DNA of 64,000 nt from contig NW_002476544.1 in the NCBI RefSeq assembly GCF_000189635.1, positions 248,001 through 312,000 of the forward strand, written 5' to 3'. The position numbers were made by a program, and so were the translations under genes. Below the pieces are notes generated by a model that saw only the letters and a list, made by a program, of their open reading frames with translations, searched no databases and had not been told where the DNA came from. Of this stretch, positions 37,303-50,865 are shown piece after piece (positions within the stretch are counted from its first letter, which is position 1; every line of letters starts with the position of its first letter). Source of the DNA: Tetrahymena thermophila SB210. Taxonomy: Eukaryota; Ciliophora; Oligohymenophorea; Hymenostomatida; Tetrahymenidae.

Positions 37303-40300
37303 ATGACTGAAATACCCAAGACAACTAGAATAATATCACAACATTAATAAAATATTCCAAAACAAAACGCTATTTGTAGTATCCAATTATTAAATGATAA
37401 TGAAGATCAGTTTAAAGAAGATCAGAACACACAATAGCAACTCACTGATAACATTTATAATTTTTAATCTGTTTCAAATGCTTTTATATTTTAATAAAAT
37501 GAAAAAACTGAACACTTATTTGATTCAATTAGGTAGGATTCTAATTCTACTAATCAGTCTTTTAAAAATTTGAATGAGACATAGAGAGTATTTTACATAT
37601 TTATTTTTTATCAATTTAATAATCATCATTTAATTCAAAAAAGCAAATCATAATCTAAACTCTTCTATAAAGTTAAAAGAACCCTTAAGAAAGCAAAGTC
37701 CTTTTATAAATCATTCAGTCTCTTCCAGCTTTTAGAGAAAACAAAATTTAAAATGAAAAATTAATAGATAGCTTTTTTTTTGAGAACATCGAACTGATTT
37801 CATTATCAAAGGGGTCTTGTGTATTTAATTTTGGTAATAAATATTTTTTTTAATTAAACTGGCTGGAAATTCTTAAATACTAACTATAAATAACATATAA
37901 TAAATAGGTGATTAAAGTGATGGATATTATACATTATTAGAAGGTATTATATTTACTATATAAAGGTATTTTTAATTAAATCATATTAATATTTAGGTTT
38001 TTGCTATGTCACAATCCCCAAAGAAAAGATTAAGAAACACCTAGAAAAATTAAATGAGAATAAGTTTAAAGATGAAAACCTGAGAAGAGCTTATAAAGTA
38101 CTTAGTTAATCCGACTTTTAAAGCATCTAAGAATATTTTAAGTTTCCTGCTTTAAAACACATCACAAACCAAGTAACTATAAAAATTTTAGATGCTGGCT
38201 CAAGCTTTGGAGAAATTTCAATGCTTTTTGGTAAAAAAAGGTAAAAAATTAACTTAAAAGCTAATAAAATAAAAAGTAAATCTATAAAAAATTTATTTAG
38301 AACAGCTTCAGTAATTTGTGGAAGCGAGTGCAAAATTATGAAAATATCGAAAAAGAATTTTGAAAAATTAGTTGATAAAGAGGAGCAAATTACTGTTTTA
38401 AATCAGAGACTCGAATTCTTATCTCAAATATCTTTTTTAAATGATCTACCCAAAATAATAATTTTAACTTTGATTTAAGAATCAGAAATATTAAATCTCT
38501 AAAGAGGAGCTAATATATATAAGTAAGGAGATAAAGCTGATTCAGTCTATGTGATTTAGGAAGGAACAATATAGATATGCAAGAAAATCCCTAACTAAGT
38601 TGCTGAAAAAGAGAGGCAAAAGCAATAGAGCAGCTTATATAACTAGCCAGATATTAAATTAAAATAATAAAGTGTAAATTCATTCAAAAAAAATTATGTC
38701 AAGAAAAATTAAATAAAAATAATTTTTTTATCTTATTAGTAAAAGGATGCTCAATAAATAAGTAGATCTAATACTTTAAATAGGTATGAAAAGTCATCTT
38801 ACTAAATTTAGTAGACTGAAATGTAGCCTATAGTATTATTAGATAAAGGCTAATACTTTGGAGAGGATCAAGTTTTTAGTCCTGAGTAAATTAGAAATAG
38901 CTAAGCTTAAGTATAGTCTCCTTAAGCAGTAGTGATTGGAATTAAAATGAATATTTTAGTGCCCATATTGATTGAATACAACTGCTTAGATGTTTTATTT
39001 AAAGAACTAGACTTGAAATAGTAATTTAATTCTAGGAGATAATAGTTAATTTAAACATAAAATTAGAAGCAAAGCTAAAAGAAAATAAAATTACAATCTA
39101 ATTTAGATATGATATAGTAGGTTTAACAATCATTGATGAGTAACAGAGATTTTTTTAGTAGATCTATAAATACTATTAATTAATAAGATTCTCTTTAAAA
39201 TATATAGCAAGAAAGCTAAAATTTCATTTTATCATAAAAAAGAATACTTAGTCCAATGACTTCTCCTAAATCTTGCAGGTTTGATTCTTAAAAAACCAAT
39301 CTAAACTTTGAAATGAAATTGGATAAACGTTTTTCATAGCAAAATTAAAATTAATCACCAAAACTATAGAAAAAATAAATAAAGTAGGATAAAAATGATT
39401 CTCATGTTAAATCTGGAACAACTATCTAAAAAATAAATATTGAAAGAGACATTGACTAAAATTAAGAGATCCATCTTTATAATGCGAAAGAATAAATAGA
39501 TTAATAAAATAATGTTTCAAAGTATCAAACTAAAAAAATAAATAAAATTGATTAAGTTAGTAGCAAAAATAAGTCTTCAAGTGAAATGTGCTTAGATGGT
39601 AAAAAAATAAATGATCATTTTTTATTTTAAATCAAAAGTGCTTAGTTTGGAACACAAGCAACTAATACAACATTAAATACCATTCCTTCATAAAACAATA
39701 TCAATATCGCTTTGATTAACTCTAACCCAAATAATTAAAATTCTTTAAAATAAAGCCATTTAGTTAAAACAGATTTTGAAATTGTACAAAGCAGAGAATT
39801 TGATGACATGAAGTCACCTAAAAACAATAATATAATTCAGAAAATAGATTTCGATTTCTTAAAATAATAATATATGTAACTATCAACCTTGACAAAACTA
39901 AAGTAGATTAAATAAGAGCACATCAAAAGAAAAGATCATTTTAGGTAACTTCAAGAAAGTAGTTAGAAACAAACGATAAATATTTAATAAGAACAATTAG
40001 ATTCTTAAGGCTCATCTCCACTTCCACTTCCCTTGAATAAACAATAATTAAAAAAAAATTAATAAATTAAACCTAAACTAGACTTGTTGAATTATTTATA
40101 TGAAAGAGGAATTGAGACTGAAAGAATCGTTTATAAAGAAAGGAGAAATCCTTAAACAGATCGTTCACCTTCTGATTAAAACTAAATAAAATTAACTTTA
40201 TCAAAAGAATAATTTTTTTAGAAAGAAAATGCTTAAAATAGCCTAATGTCTCAACTAACAAGTGGACTTAATAAATATATAAAGACTGATTAAAAAATTA

Positions 40301-40611
40301 CAGAAAATAATTAATAAGCATTAAAAGTAATCCCAGCTATTTACATTGAAGATTCTTTAAACCTGAAAATAACTAATCAATAAAACTGTAAAACTAATAC
40401 AATAAATTCTATAGAAAATGATAAATCTTCACTTAATCTTACAAATCGCACACTAAGATCCTAGAATTTATAACCATTAAGTAAATAAAATTCAAGTAGC
40501 ATTAATTTGCACACTCTCAACCTACCTAAAATATCTTTCCAATAGAAGCCATATATACGAATGAAATAATTTTCTCTTCATCACATTAATAAAACTTCAG
40601 AATAAAATTGA
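37303..40611 (+). CDS. protein with two cyclic nucleotide-binding domains
   Basis: Five exons: 37303-37587, 37644-37833, 37908-37943, 37997-38240 and 38301-40611 (3066 nt, 1021 residues). The introns are 53-74 bp GT...AG. CNBD1 starts near residue 120 (ENIELISLSKGSCVFNFGD, YYTLLEGFCYVTI) and has a phosphate-binding cassette FGEISMLFGKKRTASV near residue 240. Its Gly-Glu and Arg are the family's ligand contacts, so it probably binds cAMP or cGMP. CNBD2 (about 290-460: RGANIYKQGDKADSVYVIQEG, then FGEDQVFSPEQIRNS) lacks a clear cassette arginine and carries a long insert, so it may not bind. The remaining 550 residues are Gln/Asn/Ser/Lys-rich. No kinase, channel or dimerisation domain is present, so this is neither PKG nor a classical PKA regulatory subunit. 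Confidence 0.85.
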
Positions 40612-41960
40612 TTTTAAAATAGATTATAAAAATTTACATTAAATTTAATAAAACTTCATAATGTATGAAAAGCATTTGATTAATTCAAAATATTAAAAAC
40701 AAATAGAAAAAAATAAAATTTAATTTTGATAAAAATAATAATGAAAATAAGAATAAATATTATTATTTTCAGGGTAAAAAAATTATTTTCTCAAATTTTA
40801 GGTGCCTTAAGATTTTGACAATAAAAACCCTCTTCTAAAAATATTTAAAAATAAAAAACCTTCATTCTACCCTATCCTTAAATCAAGTTAATTTATTTAT
40901 AATTAATAATAAGTTAAATTTTACATCTTTAAATAATATTATTATTTATAATCAGTATATTTTTGAAGTAAAGTATAAATAAAATGAGTATTTTCATAAA
41001 AGCCTCCAAACAAAATTAAAACTTTTATTTATAATTTTTTGCTTATTAAAAAAACTTGTTGTTTCGGTATTACACATAATTCTTTCAAATTTTTTCTTGC
41101 TTATGCATCTATTTTTTATTTTTAAATACTACCTATTATTAATGCTTGTCTAATTTTAGCTGGTTTATAATATATGTTCAAGCCTTTTATAAACAATTTT
41201 TACAGCTTTTAATTAGTTTTAGTTATTTTTGGTGATGAAGGGCATTTAGAGTTCTTTTTAAATACACTACTCACATAAATACAGCCAAAAGGGTCTTATA
41301 CAGCATATTTTTACAACTCAAAGGTTCATATAGCAAATAGCTCTTTATTCATTATATCTTTTTCATTTATTTTAAATAAGTCAATAGTAGTAATAGTAGT
41401 GAAAATAGCTATTATATGATTTCAAAAAAATTATAATAAATAAATAAAAATAAATATTGATTAAACCATTTATATTTATTTTCTAATTGCATGAATTCTT
41501 TATTCATATCTATGAAAACCTTAAACATTAATTATTTTAAATTTATCAATTTAAAGTTTATGAATATTATTAAATTTCGAAACTTTTTTTTTGAAATTTT
41601 ATAATTAATTTTCAAAAATATTAAAAAAAATAATGAGTAGAGAATAGCAGTAAAATGGATATGAATTATTCAATAAAAAATAAATGGATTAATGATATAT
41701 TTAGAGTTATTCAGGCTTTTAATTCATTTATTTATTCAGCATTGAAATTTACAACTTTATTTATTTTAAATTAATTGATTTTGTGCAAATTTTTTAAAAA
41801 ACAAATCTTATCACATATTAATTAAAAAAAAGATCAGATTAAATAAAGGAATTTTACAAAAAAATTTACAAGTTTTGTAGCTTAAGTATAGCATATTTTA
41901 TTAGCAATTTAAAGGAAATAACTTTCAAGCAACATATTTAAGTATTGATAGACAGAGTAA
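40612..41960. other. intergenic, weak open frame only
   Basis: AT-rich, with a slightly GC-richer part at 41142-41402 that is open on the plus strand and ends in a run of glutamine codons (see findings). No other feature. Confidence 0.45.
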
Positions 41961-44900
41961 ATGTTCGTTTTTTTATCAAAAAAAATTGGTATGCCAAATA
42001 ATGCAAAGATTGAGGCAGTTTGTTGGAATAAAGAATAAGGATGGATTGCTGCAGGAGGTGAAAAGGGTATTTTAAAGGTATTAAAAATAGAAGATTAAAG
42101 ATAAAAAGATGGAAGTAATCCTACTACAACAGGATAATTGTTAGTTAATAATACTCTTGAATACCATACAAGCAACGTTTATTTAGTAACTTGGAATGAT
42201 CGTTATCGCAAACTCACTTCAGTAGAGGAAAATGGAATTATAGTTGTTTGGGCATATTTTAGAGAACTATAATTATGGGTAATCTATCAAATTTAATTAT
42301 TTTGCACAATTTTCTAATAGAATATAGCGAAAAAAAAAGCTAATAGATATTTTTAGCAAAGAATTTATAAAATGGAATTAGAATTTGTTTTTTTCTTATA
42401 AATATTTTATATTATTACTACAGAAAGAAGAAATGATTAATGATCGTAAAAAGAGTGTAGTTAGAGATTTGAAATGGTCTCCAGATGGCCAAAAAGTTTG
42501 TATTGCATATGAAGACGGTGCTGTAATTGTTGGTAGTGTAGAAGGTTCACCCTTGTGGCGTAAAGAATTTCCACATAAGTAATTTATATATATATTTTTT
42601 TTCATCAGCTAAGGATAAATAAATATAATATAATGAAATTTGGCTATCAGTGCAATGATTTTTTATATTTCAAATGCTAATAGATCTTAAAATATAAAAA
42701 ACTAGGTTAGCTTTAATTGAATGGAGTCCTGATAGCAAAATGATGATTTTTGGTACTCCAGAAGGAGAAGTTAGAGTTTACGATAGCTAAGGAATGGAGA
42801 TGTAAAGACTTAAAATACACTGTCTTTAAAAATTGATAGATCCCTCAAAGTCTTTTAGCCCCGACTTACCTCTGGCAGCTATTGACTGGTTTCCACAAGC
42901 AAAAATGTATACCGATGATACTCCTCCTGGATTGTGCATTGCTTATTGTAAAAAAATTAAAATTGAATTATTAATTTTTATATTCAGATAAATAGATGAA
43001 TATTTAGATAGATTAAATGAATACTTTAAGCCTACTTTTTGCAACTTATTAATTTAAAATTTAAAAAAGTGAATTAAATTAAATTAAAAAATATTTTAAA
43101 TAAATTAAAAGAATGTGGTAGAGTCTAATTGATGAAGAATGAAAAAGATGATGAACCAGTTTTGATTGATACAATGATGAAGATTTTCACTGTAAAGTGG
43201 AATCCAAGTGGATCTATGTTTGCCATTAGTGGAACATAAGATGAAAATGGAGAATTAAAAGGTGTAGTTTAATTCTACAGTAACGCAGGTCATCATCTTA
43301 AAACCTTAAGAGTATAATTTTTAAATATTTTTAGCTAAATTTAATTTAAATTTCTATTTTTAGGTACCTGGCTCAGATAGAGTGACAGGAGTTTCTTGGG
43401 AAGGTAGTGGACTTAGAATTGCCATGGCAGTAAATTAAGCAATATTTTTTGCTAATATCAAGCCTGACCATAAGTGGGCTTATATGTCTGATGGAACTTT
43501 GGCTTTTGCTTATTAAAAAATTGACAGAGTTGAATATACAATTATTTTTTGGGATACTATAAATAATAAGAAAAACTTAAAATTTGTTAAGAATCTTTGT
43601 TGTCTCCGTGCTTCTGGTGATCTGTGCTGCATTGTTACTGAGCTGATTGGATATGATTTATGGTAAATAGATTTATGCAATAGTATAGGATCTCCTATTG
43701 ATAGCAAACAAATTAATATTTATCCCAATGCAGTAACAATGACTAAGACTCATATTATTGTAAATTTGATTTTATTATTTATTTTAAGTATTTATTGTGA
43801 TTTTTATTATTCTAGGTGTGCAGCTAAGACCATGTATACGCTTGGTAATATAAAAATTAAGTTGAACGTTTGACAACTTTTGAATAATAAACTGGTTTGA
43901 GAAGAGTTGGTAGAGAACAGGCTTGGTTCATTGACAAGGAAAATGATTCTAACAACTAATATGACAAAGATACTTATGATGTTGAGCCTTAGAGCGAAGA
44001 TGTGATCTGCACTGTTGCTGCTAATGAGAATTTCCTTCTTGTTGCACGTATTTCTGGTACAATTAATGTTTATACATTCCCACATATTTCTCTCGAGAAT
44101 AAGCTTCATATTTAAACCCGTCCTTCTCAAATGAGTTTAAATAAAGATGCAACTCGTCTTGCTATTATTGATCATAATGGAAACCTAAATATTCTAAAAG
44201 TAAATTTAGCATTTTTAATTTTTAAAAATTTTTTTAATTGATTAAATAATAAAATTAGATCACGCCTTAAGGTGATGAATTGCTTCCTTTTGAGAAGAAA
44301 GAATGTTGGTTTGTCAAATATTCTGATGACATCCCTGAAAGTTTCGTTTTTATGGAAAGAAGTAGAATGTATATAGTAAATGACTAAACACCTGAAGAGC
44401 CAATCATCACTGAGGGATATATTTGCTAATATAAAGACTTTTAAGTTAAAATTGTATATTTAGATGACATAATGAAATCACCTGATGGTGTTTTGAGAAA
44501 AGAAGAACTAACTCTTGAAATAGAAGCAAATATTCTAAAAGATATTAAAGATTAATTATATAAAAAGAGTATGTAAGAAATGTTTATTGTAATTAAATAA
44601 CATGATAACGATTGTCTTTGGAGAGTTTATGCAAAGAAAGCACTTGAAGATAATGATTTTGATTCTGCTGAAAATGCATTCGTTTAATGTAAAGATTATG
44701 CAAGTCTTAAATTTTTGTAAAGGGTCAGAGAACTTGATGATCGTGAAAGATAGAGAGCTGAAATTTAATGCTATTTTAATAAAGTTGAAGAAGCTGAGGA
44801 GATCTATAATAAAATAGAAAGAAGAGATTTATCCATTCAAATGAGAATGAAGTTAGGAGATTGGGCTTAAGTTGTTGATCAAATTAGAGAAGGAACAGGT

Positions 44901-46682
44901 AACTTTTTGTTATTCGTTTGTTTTTATTTTAATTTCATAATTTTACAATTTTATTCAGGTTAAGATGTCGAATTGTAAAAGGCTCGTTTGGAGTTAGGTA
45001 ATTACTATGCTGAAAACTTTTAGTGGGATAAAGCTGCAAAACAATACGCTTTAGCCAAATATAATCCAGGATTAATTGAAGCTTATACACGTATTTAAGA
45101 CTATGAAGGTCTTGAAAAACTTATTGCAGAAATACCTGAAAGAAATGAATTATTGCAAGATATGGGAGATAGGTTCTAGTAAGCAGGTCTTTGTGATGCT
45201 GCAGTTAAATGCTATGAAAAATTCGGTGACATTAAGTAAGCTATAGATTGCTGTGTTTTATTAAACCATTGGAATTTAGCAGTAGAACTTGCAGAACAAT
45301 ATAATTTTGTCTAAATTGAAGGTTTACTTGTCTAATATGCAAACTAACTTTTAGAAAAACGTAGAAAGTTAGAAGCAGCTGAGCTCTATCGTAAGGCCAA
45401 AAGAAATACAGAGGCAGCAAAAATTCTCTCTCAAATAGCTGATGACTTAACTGAAAGAGATGTAAAACAAAATTAAATATAATTTTTTAGAATTCATAAA
45501 CAAATAAATTTTCAAGAGTTAAAATTAATATTAAAAAAAAAATAAAATATAAAAATAAATAAATAAATAAGTAAATAAAAATGTTAACTTAGTATTTAAT
45601 TTAGAAAATTTATTATAAAAAATTTTCTTTCTTTGAGTTCAATAAAAGTTAAATTAATGATAGATAATAAAAAATATCAATTGGAAAAAATAATTTTAGA
45701 TGTTTTTTAATTTAGATTTTCTTAAAATATTTCTTGTTAATTTCAATTAAATTAAAAACCAAGGCAAATCCTCTTAATATCAAAAAAATGTATGTTATGG
45801 CAGCTTTAGAAGTTGATTTATATAAAAAACGTATGCTTGATGCTACCATGACAGGATAAGCTACATCAACTGCAAAAGTAAATTTGATTTTAAATTTGTT
45901 TGCAATTAGATTTTAAAATTAATTCTTTTAAAAGACTTTGAATTCATTGATTACAAGCACAATCAATACATCAAGTGCTGATAAAATTTTAAATAATCCT
46001 TGGAGAGGAGCAGAAGCTTGGCATTTCTTTATTCTAGCTTAGAGATAACTTTATAATGGTTAGTTTAAATATGCTCTTAAATCTGCACTTCGTTTAGGAG
46101 AATATGAATTAGAGATAGATTAAAAAAAGATTTATTCTTTGATTGCAATTGCAGCTTATTACAACAAATCATTTAGAGAATGCTCTCGTGCCTTCGTTAA
46201 ACTTTAGAATCTTGAAAATATAACTGAAGATGAAAAAGAAAGATATGAAGCTATAGCTGTTTCTATATTTACCAAGTAATATTAAATCACAGATAAATTA
46301 TTTTAATAAAAATATTTTTATTTTTAATAGACATCCTCCTCTTGATTCACCTTGCGAATATACACCATGCGTTGGCAAAAATTGTTCTCAACAAGTCAGT
46401 GAATAGTATGGAATTTAACTTTAATAAATTTATCTTATATATATCTTAATTTTTAAAAATAGTGATATTCATTGTAGAGCTTGTGGTAGTAATTTCTCTC
46501 CTTGTGTTGCATCAGGAAGACCTATTTTCTAAAAAGAATTCTACTAATGTAAAAACTGCCGCCATAAGATGATAGAAAGCGAAGTATCAAGATTAAAACT
46601 TTACAATTGTGCTCTCTGTCACAGCCCAATTGATTTTAAGAGATTTACTGAAAGTAATAATAATAACAATAATAATATTTGA
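41961..46682 (+). CDS. IFT121: intraflagellar transport protein IFT121 (WDR35), IFT-A complex
   Basis: Twelve exons: 41961-42278, 42424-42578, 42706-42947, 43112-43311, 43364-43759, 43816-44199, 44259-44898, 44959-45461, 45764-45877, 45935-46275, 46331-46405 and 46463-46682. They sum to 3588 nt, or 1195 residues; human WDR35 is about 1180. It begins [17 protein letters not shown]. The first half is two WD40 propellers ([25 protein letters not shown]-type and [14 protein letters not shown] strands). The second half is TPR-like helices ([20 protein letters not shown]). The C-terminus is a zinc-ribbon/RING-like module with CRACG, CKNCR and CALCHSPI. It is part of the IFT-A train for retrograde ciliary transport and membrane-protein entry. 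Intron 8 (302 bp) is placed so that ERD joins [11 protein letters not shown], as in the human protein. Confidence 0.96.
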
Positions 46683-47635
46683 AATAAAAGTGTCTGTTAG
46701 TGCATCAAAATAAATTATGAAAAGATATTTTTATTTTAATTAATTTTTATTTTACATATATTTTGTATTATTAGTTAAATGCCAGTTATATAAAAATAAA
46801 ATAAGATATCTATGACTAGCATTAATAAATTTATAAAGGCAAGTATACTAAAAAAATGCAGTCAATTTCAATTTTTAATCTTTTTAATTATTTAAAATAA
46901 AAATCAATTAAAATTTGTTTAGTTTGGTTGATTAAACTAATATCAACAAATTAATAAATTAAATAAATATTTTAAATTTAGTTGTATATTTAATTTATTG
47001 AATATAATAATTAATGATTATAGATAGCTCAAACTCACAGCCTTGACTATTTTCTGATATTTTCTCATTTTAGTTAAAATATGTGATTTTTTACTAATTG
47101 TTACTTCTAATTAATATGTAAGTGTATCTAAATACTATACTTATTTAATTTAAACATTTTATGTTAATATCTTTTTTATTTTACCACCCTATATATTTTT
47201 TTTGTACGCAATAAAAACTCCAATAAAATATTTCAAACTCTTATTAGCTTAGTAAACTAAAAAAAAAGTATAAGCTTTTGCTATCTAAAGTACTTACTAT
47301 TTGATAATAAATAAAAAAGTAAACTATCTCAGAACATTTGTAAATGTAAATTCCTTATTTATCTATGGTATAATCTCAAAAATATTTTAAAAATATTTTG
47401 TTTTAAGATAATGGTTTTAAATTAAGTATTTTAAGTTTCTTTTATGAGAAATTAAAATTATTTTTTTTAAAGAAATACTTTTTATTAAATTGAAAATTTT
47501 ATTTGATAAAGAACAACTACATTAAAGTGATAAAAGCAAAAAAATTAATTAAGTATTTTAAGTATAAATTGATATAAATAATTCAATATAATAATAATTT
47601 ATTAAGATATTCAATTATTTAATTATCTATTTGAG
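46683..47635. other. intergenic, nothing recognised
   Basis: AT-rich spacer between IFT121 and the paraoxonase-like gene. No frame, repeat or RNA seen. Confidence 0.5.
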
Positions 47636-48823
47636 ATGAATAACAAGTTATAATTTATTATAGTAGTTATTGGTTTAAGCTATTTAGTAAACTTTTTAGG
47701 AGTTTTCTAACACTAGCAAGAGTTCATAGCAAACTACACTGATTGTAAGTATTTAGAGGCGGATATTTAGCTATATGGCACAGAGGATTCTGTTGTATAT
47801 AATTAAGATATCATTATTGGTATCCATACTAGCATTCATAAAGTGTTTACCACAAATATAGATGTTGATTAGCTTGAAAAAGGAGGATTTTTTGCAATTT
47901 ATGGTATATCTAAAGGTAATTTGTTAGCTAGAAAAGTAAAAGTGCTAAATTATCCAGAAAATTTATTATTTAACCCTCATGGAATCGAAATCAGAGAGGA
48001 ATTTTTATATGTTATTAATCATTCATTTTATACAGGAGGAGAAAGAGTAGAAACTTATAAAATAAGCTTAGATGAAGAAGGATTAGTTGTTTTGAATTAT
48101 TTGCATGCAACTCATATGAATTCTAAGCTTAATGGAACTACTAATGATATATTGTTTTTATCAGAAACAAGGTTTATAATAACTTAATGGCTAATTTTTC
48201 CTATACCTCTTAAAGGAAATGGAGATTAAAGCTTAATTTATACTTTAACTGCTATGATATCATAGTTATTAAATCTAAAATTTACATATGCATATAATTG
48301 TAATTATGTTTAAAGTGGAGAAGCTGTATGTCACAAGATAGAGAGCTCACTTGGTGTTGCTGTAAATGGCATTGCTTTTGATGGCAAGGATACAATAGCA
48401 ATAAGTGATACAGTTGGTAGATCTTTAAAAATTTATAAGCTAAATGAAAAATATGAATTAGAACTTTAACAGACTTTACAAACTAATCTTATGATTGATA
48501 ATATAAATTATGACAAGTAGACTTAGCAATTTATTGCAAGTGGAAGTAATACTGTTTACGAATATCTTTTGTTTAACAATAAGTTAGAAAGAGTGTTAAA
48601 AAATAAATCAAACAAATCTTCAATTAAATATTCAGCAGTTGTTCAAGCATTTAAATATAACTAATTTAATAAATTGTTTGAACCAGAATTAATCTTCCAG
48701 TCATCTCATTCAGTTGCAACTATTTCTGGCGCATTATTTGATCATTCCTAAAAATATTTATTCTTAAATAACTTCTCTGATAAGAGCATCGTTGTTTGTG
48801 AGAAGAATGTCTAAAAAAAATGA
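47636..48823 (+). CDS. paraoxonase/arylesterase (PON) family protein
   Basis: Single exon of 395 residues; TGA at 48821-48823. PONs are six-bladed propeller lactonases with two calcium ions. The N-terminus has an uncleaved-type signal anchor (FIIVVIGLSYLVNFLGVF), as in mammalian PON1. Recognisable family blocks are YGTEDSVVYNQDIIIG (PON1 residues about 50-60, calcium Glu/Asp), FNPHGIEIREEFLYVINH, NGTTNDILFLSETRF (PON1 Asn168/Asp169 region), VAVNGIAFDGKDTIAISD (PON1 Asn224 region) and IDNINYDKQTQQFIASG (PON1 Asp269-Asn270). The main calcium ligands are thus kept, so activity is plausible. It is about 40 residues longer than PON1, with an insert near the middle (FPIPLKGNGDQ onward). Substrate unknown; PON families are mainly lactonases. 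It may reside in the secretory pathway or on membranes. Confidence 0.9.
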
Positions 48824-50049
48824 CTATTTTAATGAAATTTGTATTTGTATTTATATAATTTACAATAAATTTTCAAAAATTAAAAAATTAAAAATTAAGC
48901 TTATATTTTTTAGTTCGATTTGATGAACCAAATAAAAAATTTCTTATTAATTATTTATGTGTAAGTAAGTATTTTTATTAATAGATATCTGCAAATATAC
49001 CTACCAATTACTTTTTTGTTTTTATTGTGGAAATCTTACATTTTCTTTTTAGCAAAATTTCAAGAAAATATATTCTTAAACTAATTATTTAAATTCAACT
49101 CATATTTTATTTTGCTAAAAAAACCTACATGATTTCAAAAATTCAATAAGGCATTTTTCATGAGTTAAGATATATCAATAAAATTTATTTGATAATAGAT
49201 AGTGAAAAATACAAAAGATAAGAAAAATATTTCAGCTAATAAGAAATATCAAAGTTGAATGACTAAATATAAATGATTTGATTAGATAAGAGTTTCCGTT
49301 TTTTCTAAGATGAAATAGAGGATTAATATTTTTGTAAAATTAAATTAGATGATTTATATTTTCAAAGATACAAAAGTGAATTTATAAATTTGATAAGATT
49401 TCTAATTTTTTATTAAGTTACTAGGTTCTAAAAATAATTGTGCATGTAAATGCAAATGGAATAATCAATTTAAAAAAATAAAAAATTGGTGCTAAAGCAA
49501 AATCTAAAATTAAATATTATCCATAATATACAGGAGCTTTATAGCGATATATTTTTAAAAGAAATTTTATATTAGCTTTGATTATTATTGTGGGAAATAG
49601 TAAATATTTTCTATCCCTAAAGATAATTTAAAAGCTAATTATTTATGATAATAAATTGAAAACAAAAAGATAAATATAAAATTATTGAAAAAACGGTGAT
49701 ATTTAAAAAAAATTATCTGAAAATCAAAAAAAACTTAGCATTCTCTTAACTTAGAAATCTTACTGAAATAATTCAAACAAAGTTATATTTAGTATTCTAA
49801 AATATTTGTTTTTATTGTCTTAGTTGTTTGAATGGTAATTTAATAGATGATTATAAATTTGCGGGATATAATAAAAATTAATTAAATATTTATTTTCCAT
49901 GGCTACAATTACTTGAAAGTTTCGATTGAAATTTTTTAGTTTGTTAGTTATTTATTTATTTTCAGCCTCTTGAGGGATTGAATGATAAGGATAGTTATTT
50001 TTTTAATTGACATATTAAAATAGATTTTATTATATAAGAGGAAAAGTGT
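48824..50049. other. intergenic up to the assembly gap
   Basis: AT-rich DNA with no trusted frame. Ends at the run of N. Confidence 0.5.
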
Positions 50050-50149
50050 NNNNNNNNNNNNNNNNNNNNNNNNNNNNNNNNNNNNNNNNNNNNNNNNNNN
50101 NNNNNNNNNNNNNNNNNNNNNNNNNNNNNNNNNNNNNNNNNNNNNNNNN
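50050..50149. other. assembly gap (100 N)
   Basis: Exactly one hundred undetermined bases, the usual placeholder for a scaffold join. The true length is unknown. Confidence 0.99.
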
Positions 50150-50865
50150 TTTTCCTCTTATATTTTATTTAACTTAAAATTTTTACATTAAATCATCAAT
50201 TCAAAAACATATAAAATTAAAGCAGAAAATGTTGATTTTTTTAAATTTGTAAAAATAGTTTTGATTACTAGTAAGCATAATTTATTTAAGCATGAATGTG
50301 AAATGTAAAATAAGGCTTATTTTTTAACCAAAAAGGAAAAAAAATAAAGCGAAAGAGAGAGAAATAAGATACATACAAGCTTAACACTCAAGCTACTTTC
50401 ATTGATTTTTACTTGATACATACAAACTTACTTATTAATTTAATTACTTTTACTAGCAAATAAAGCAATAAATTTTCAATTTTTTGGTACTTTATCTTTA
50501 TAAAAAGAATAAAACCATTTGGGAAGAACCAATAAGCAAAGTAAAAAAGAAAAAAATAAATTAAAAAAATGAAAAAAACAATCAAATAATAAAGAAAAGA
50601 AGGTTGCATTGATTAAGAATCAGCCTGTTTTCAAATTAAATTGTGCTATTGATTTATTAAGTTTGAAAGAACCAGAAGATAGTATAATTATTATGTTTGT
50701 TATTTAATAAAGTAAATTTTGTGAGAAAGAGAGATAAAGAGTTAATTAAATAAATACAAATAAACAAATTATTTAACAATAATTGAATATTGATATTTGA
50801 TTAAAATTGCAAAAAAAAATTTATATAAGTACATACATAGATAATACAATCAATCAATAAGTTTT
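50150..50865. other. intergenic after the gap
   Basis: AT-rich. A hydrophobic minus-strand frame (50388-50609) was looked at and not accepted. Otherwise empty. Confidence 0.45.

Noticed and set aside
37644-37790. A frame reading KVKRTLKKAKSFYKSFSL that seemed to need a frameshift at a T-run to reach CNBD1
   Set aside because: The alternative frame after a phase-0 splice (37587/37644) runs straight into the CNBD with no frameshift, so this frame is a shadow.
42396-42605. Minus-strand open frame over IFT121 exon 2
   Set aside because: It is antisense to a well-conserved WD40 exon. Other antisense frames at 43513-43707 and 43807-44130 are likewise shadows.
50388-50609. Minus-strand hydrophobic frame (MQPSFLYYLIVFFIFL...)
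   Set aside because: It is the complement of A-rich DNA, which always reads as Phe/Leu/Ile/Tyr. There is no start context or supporting composition.
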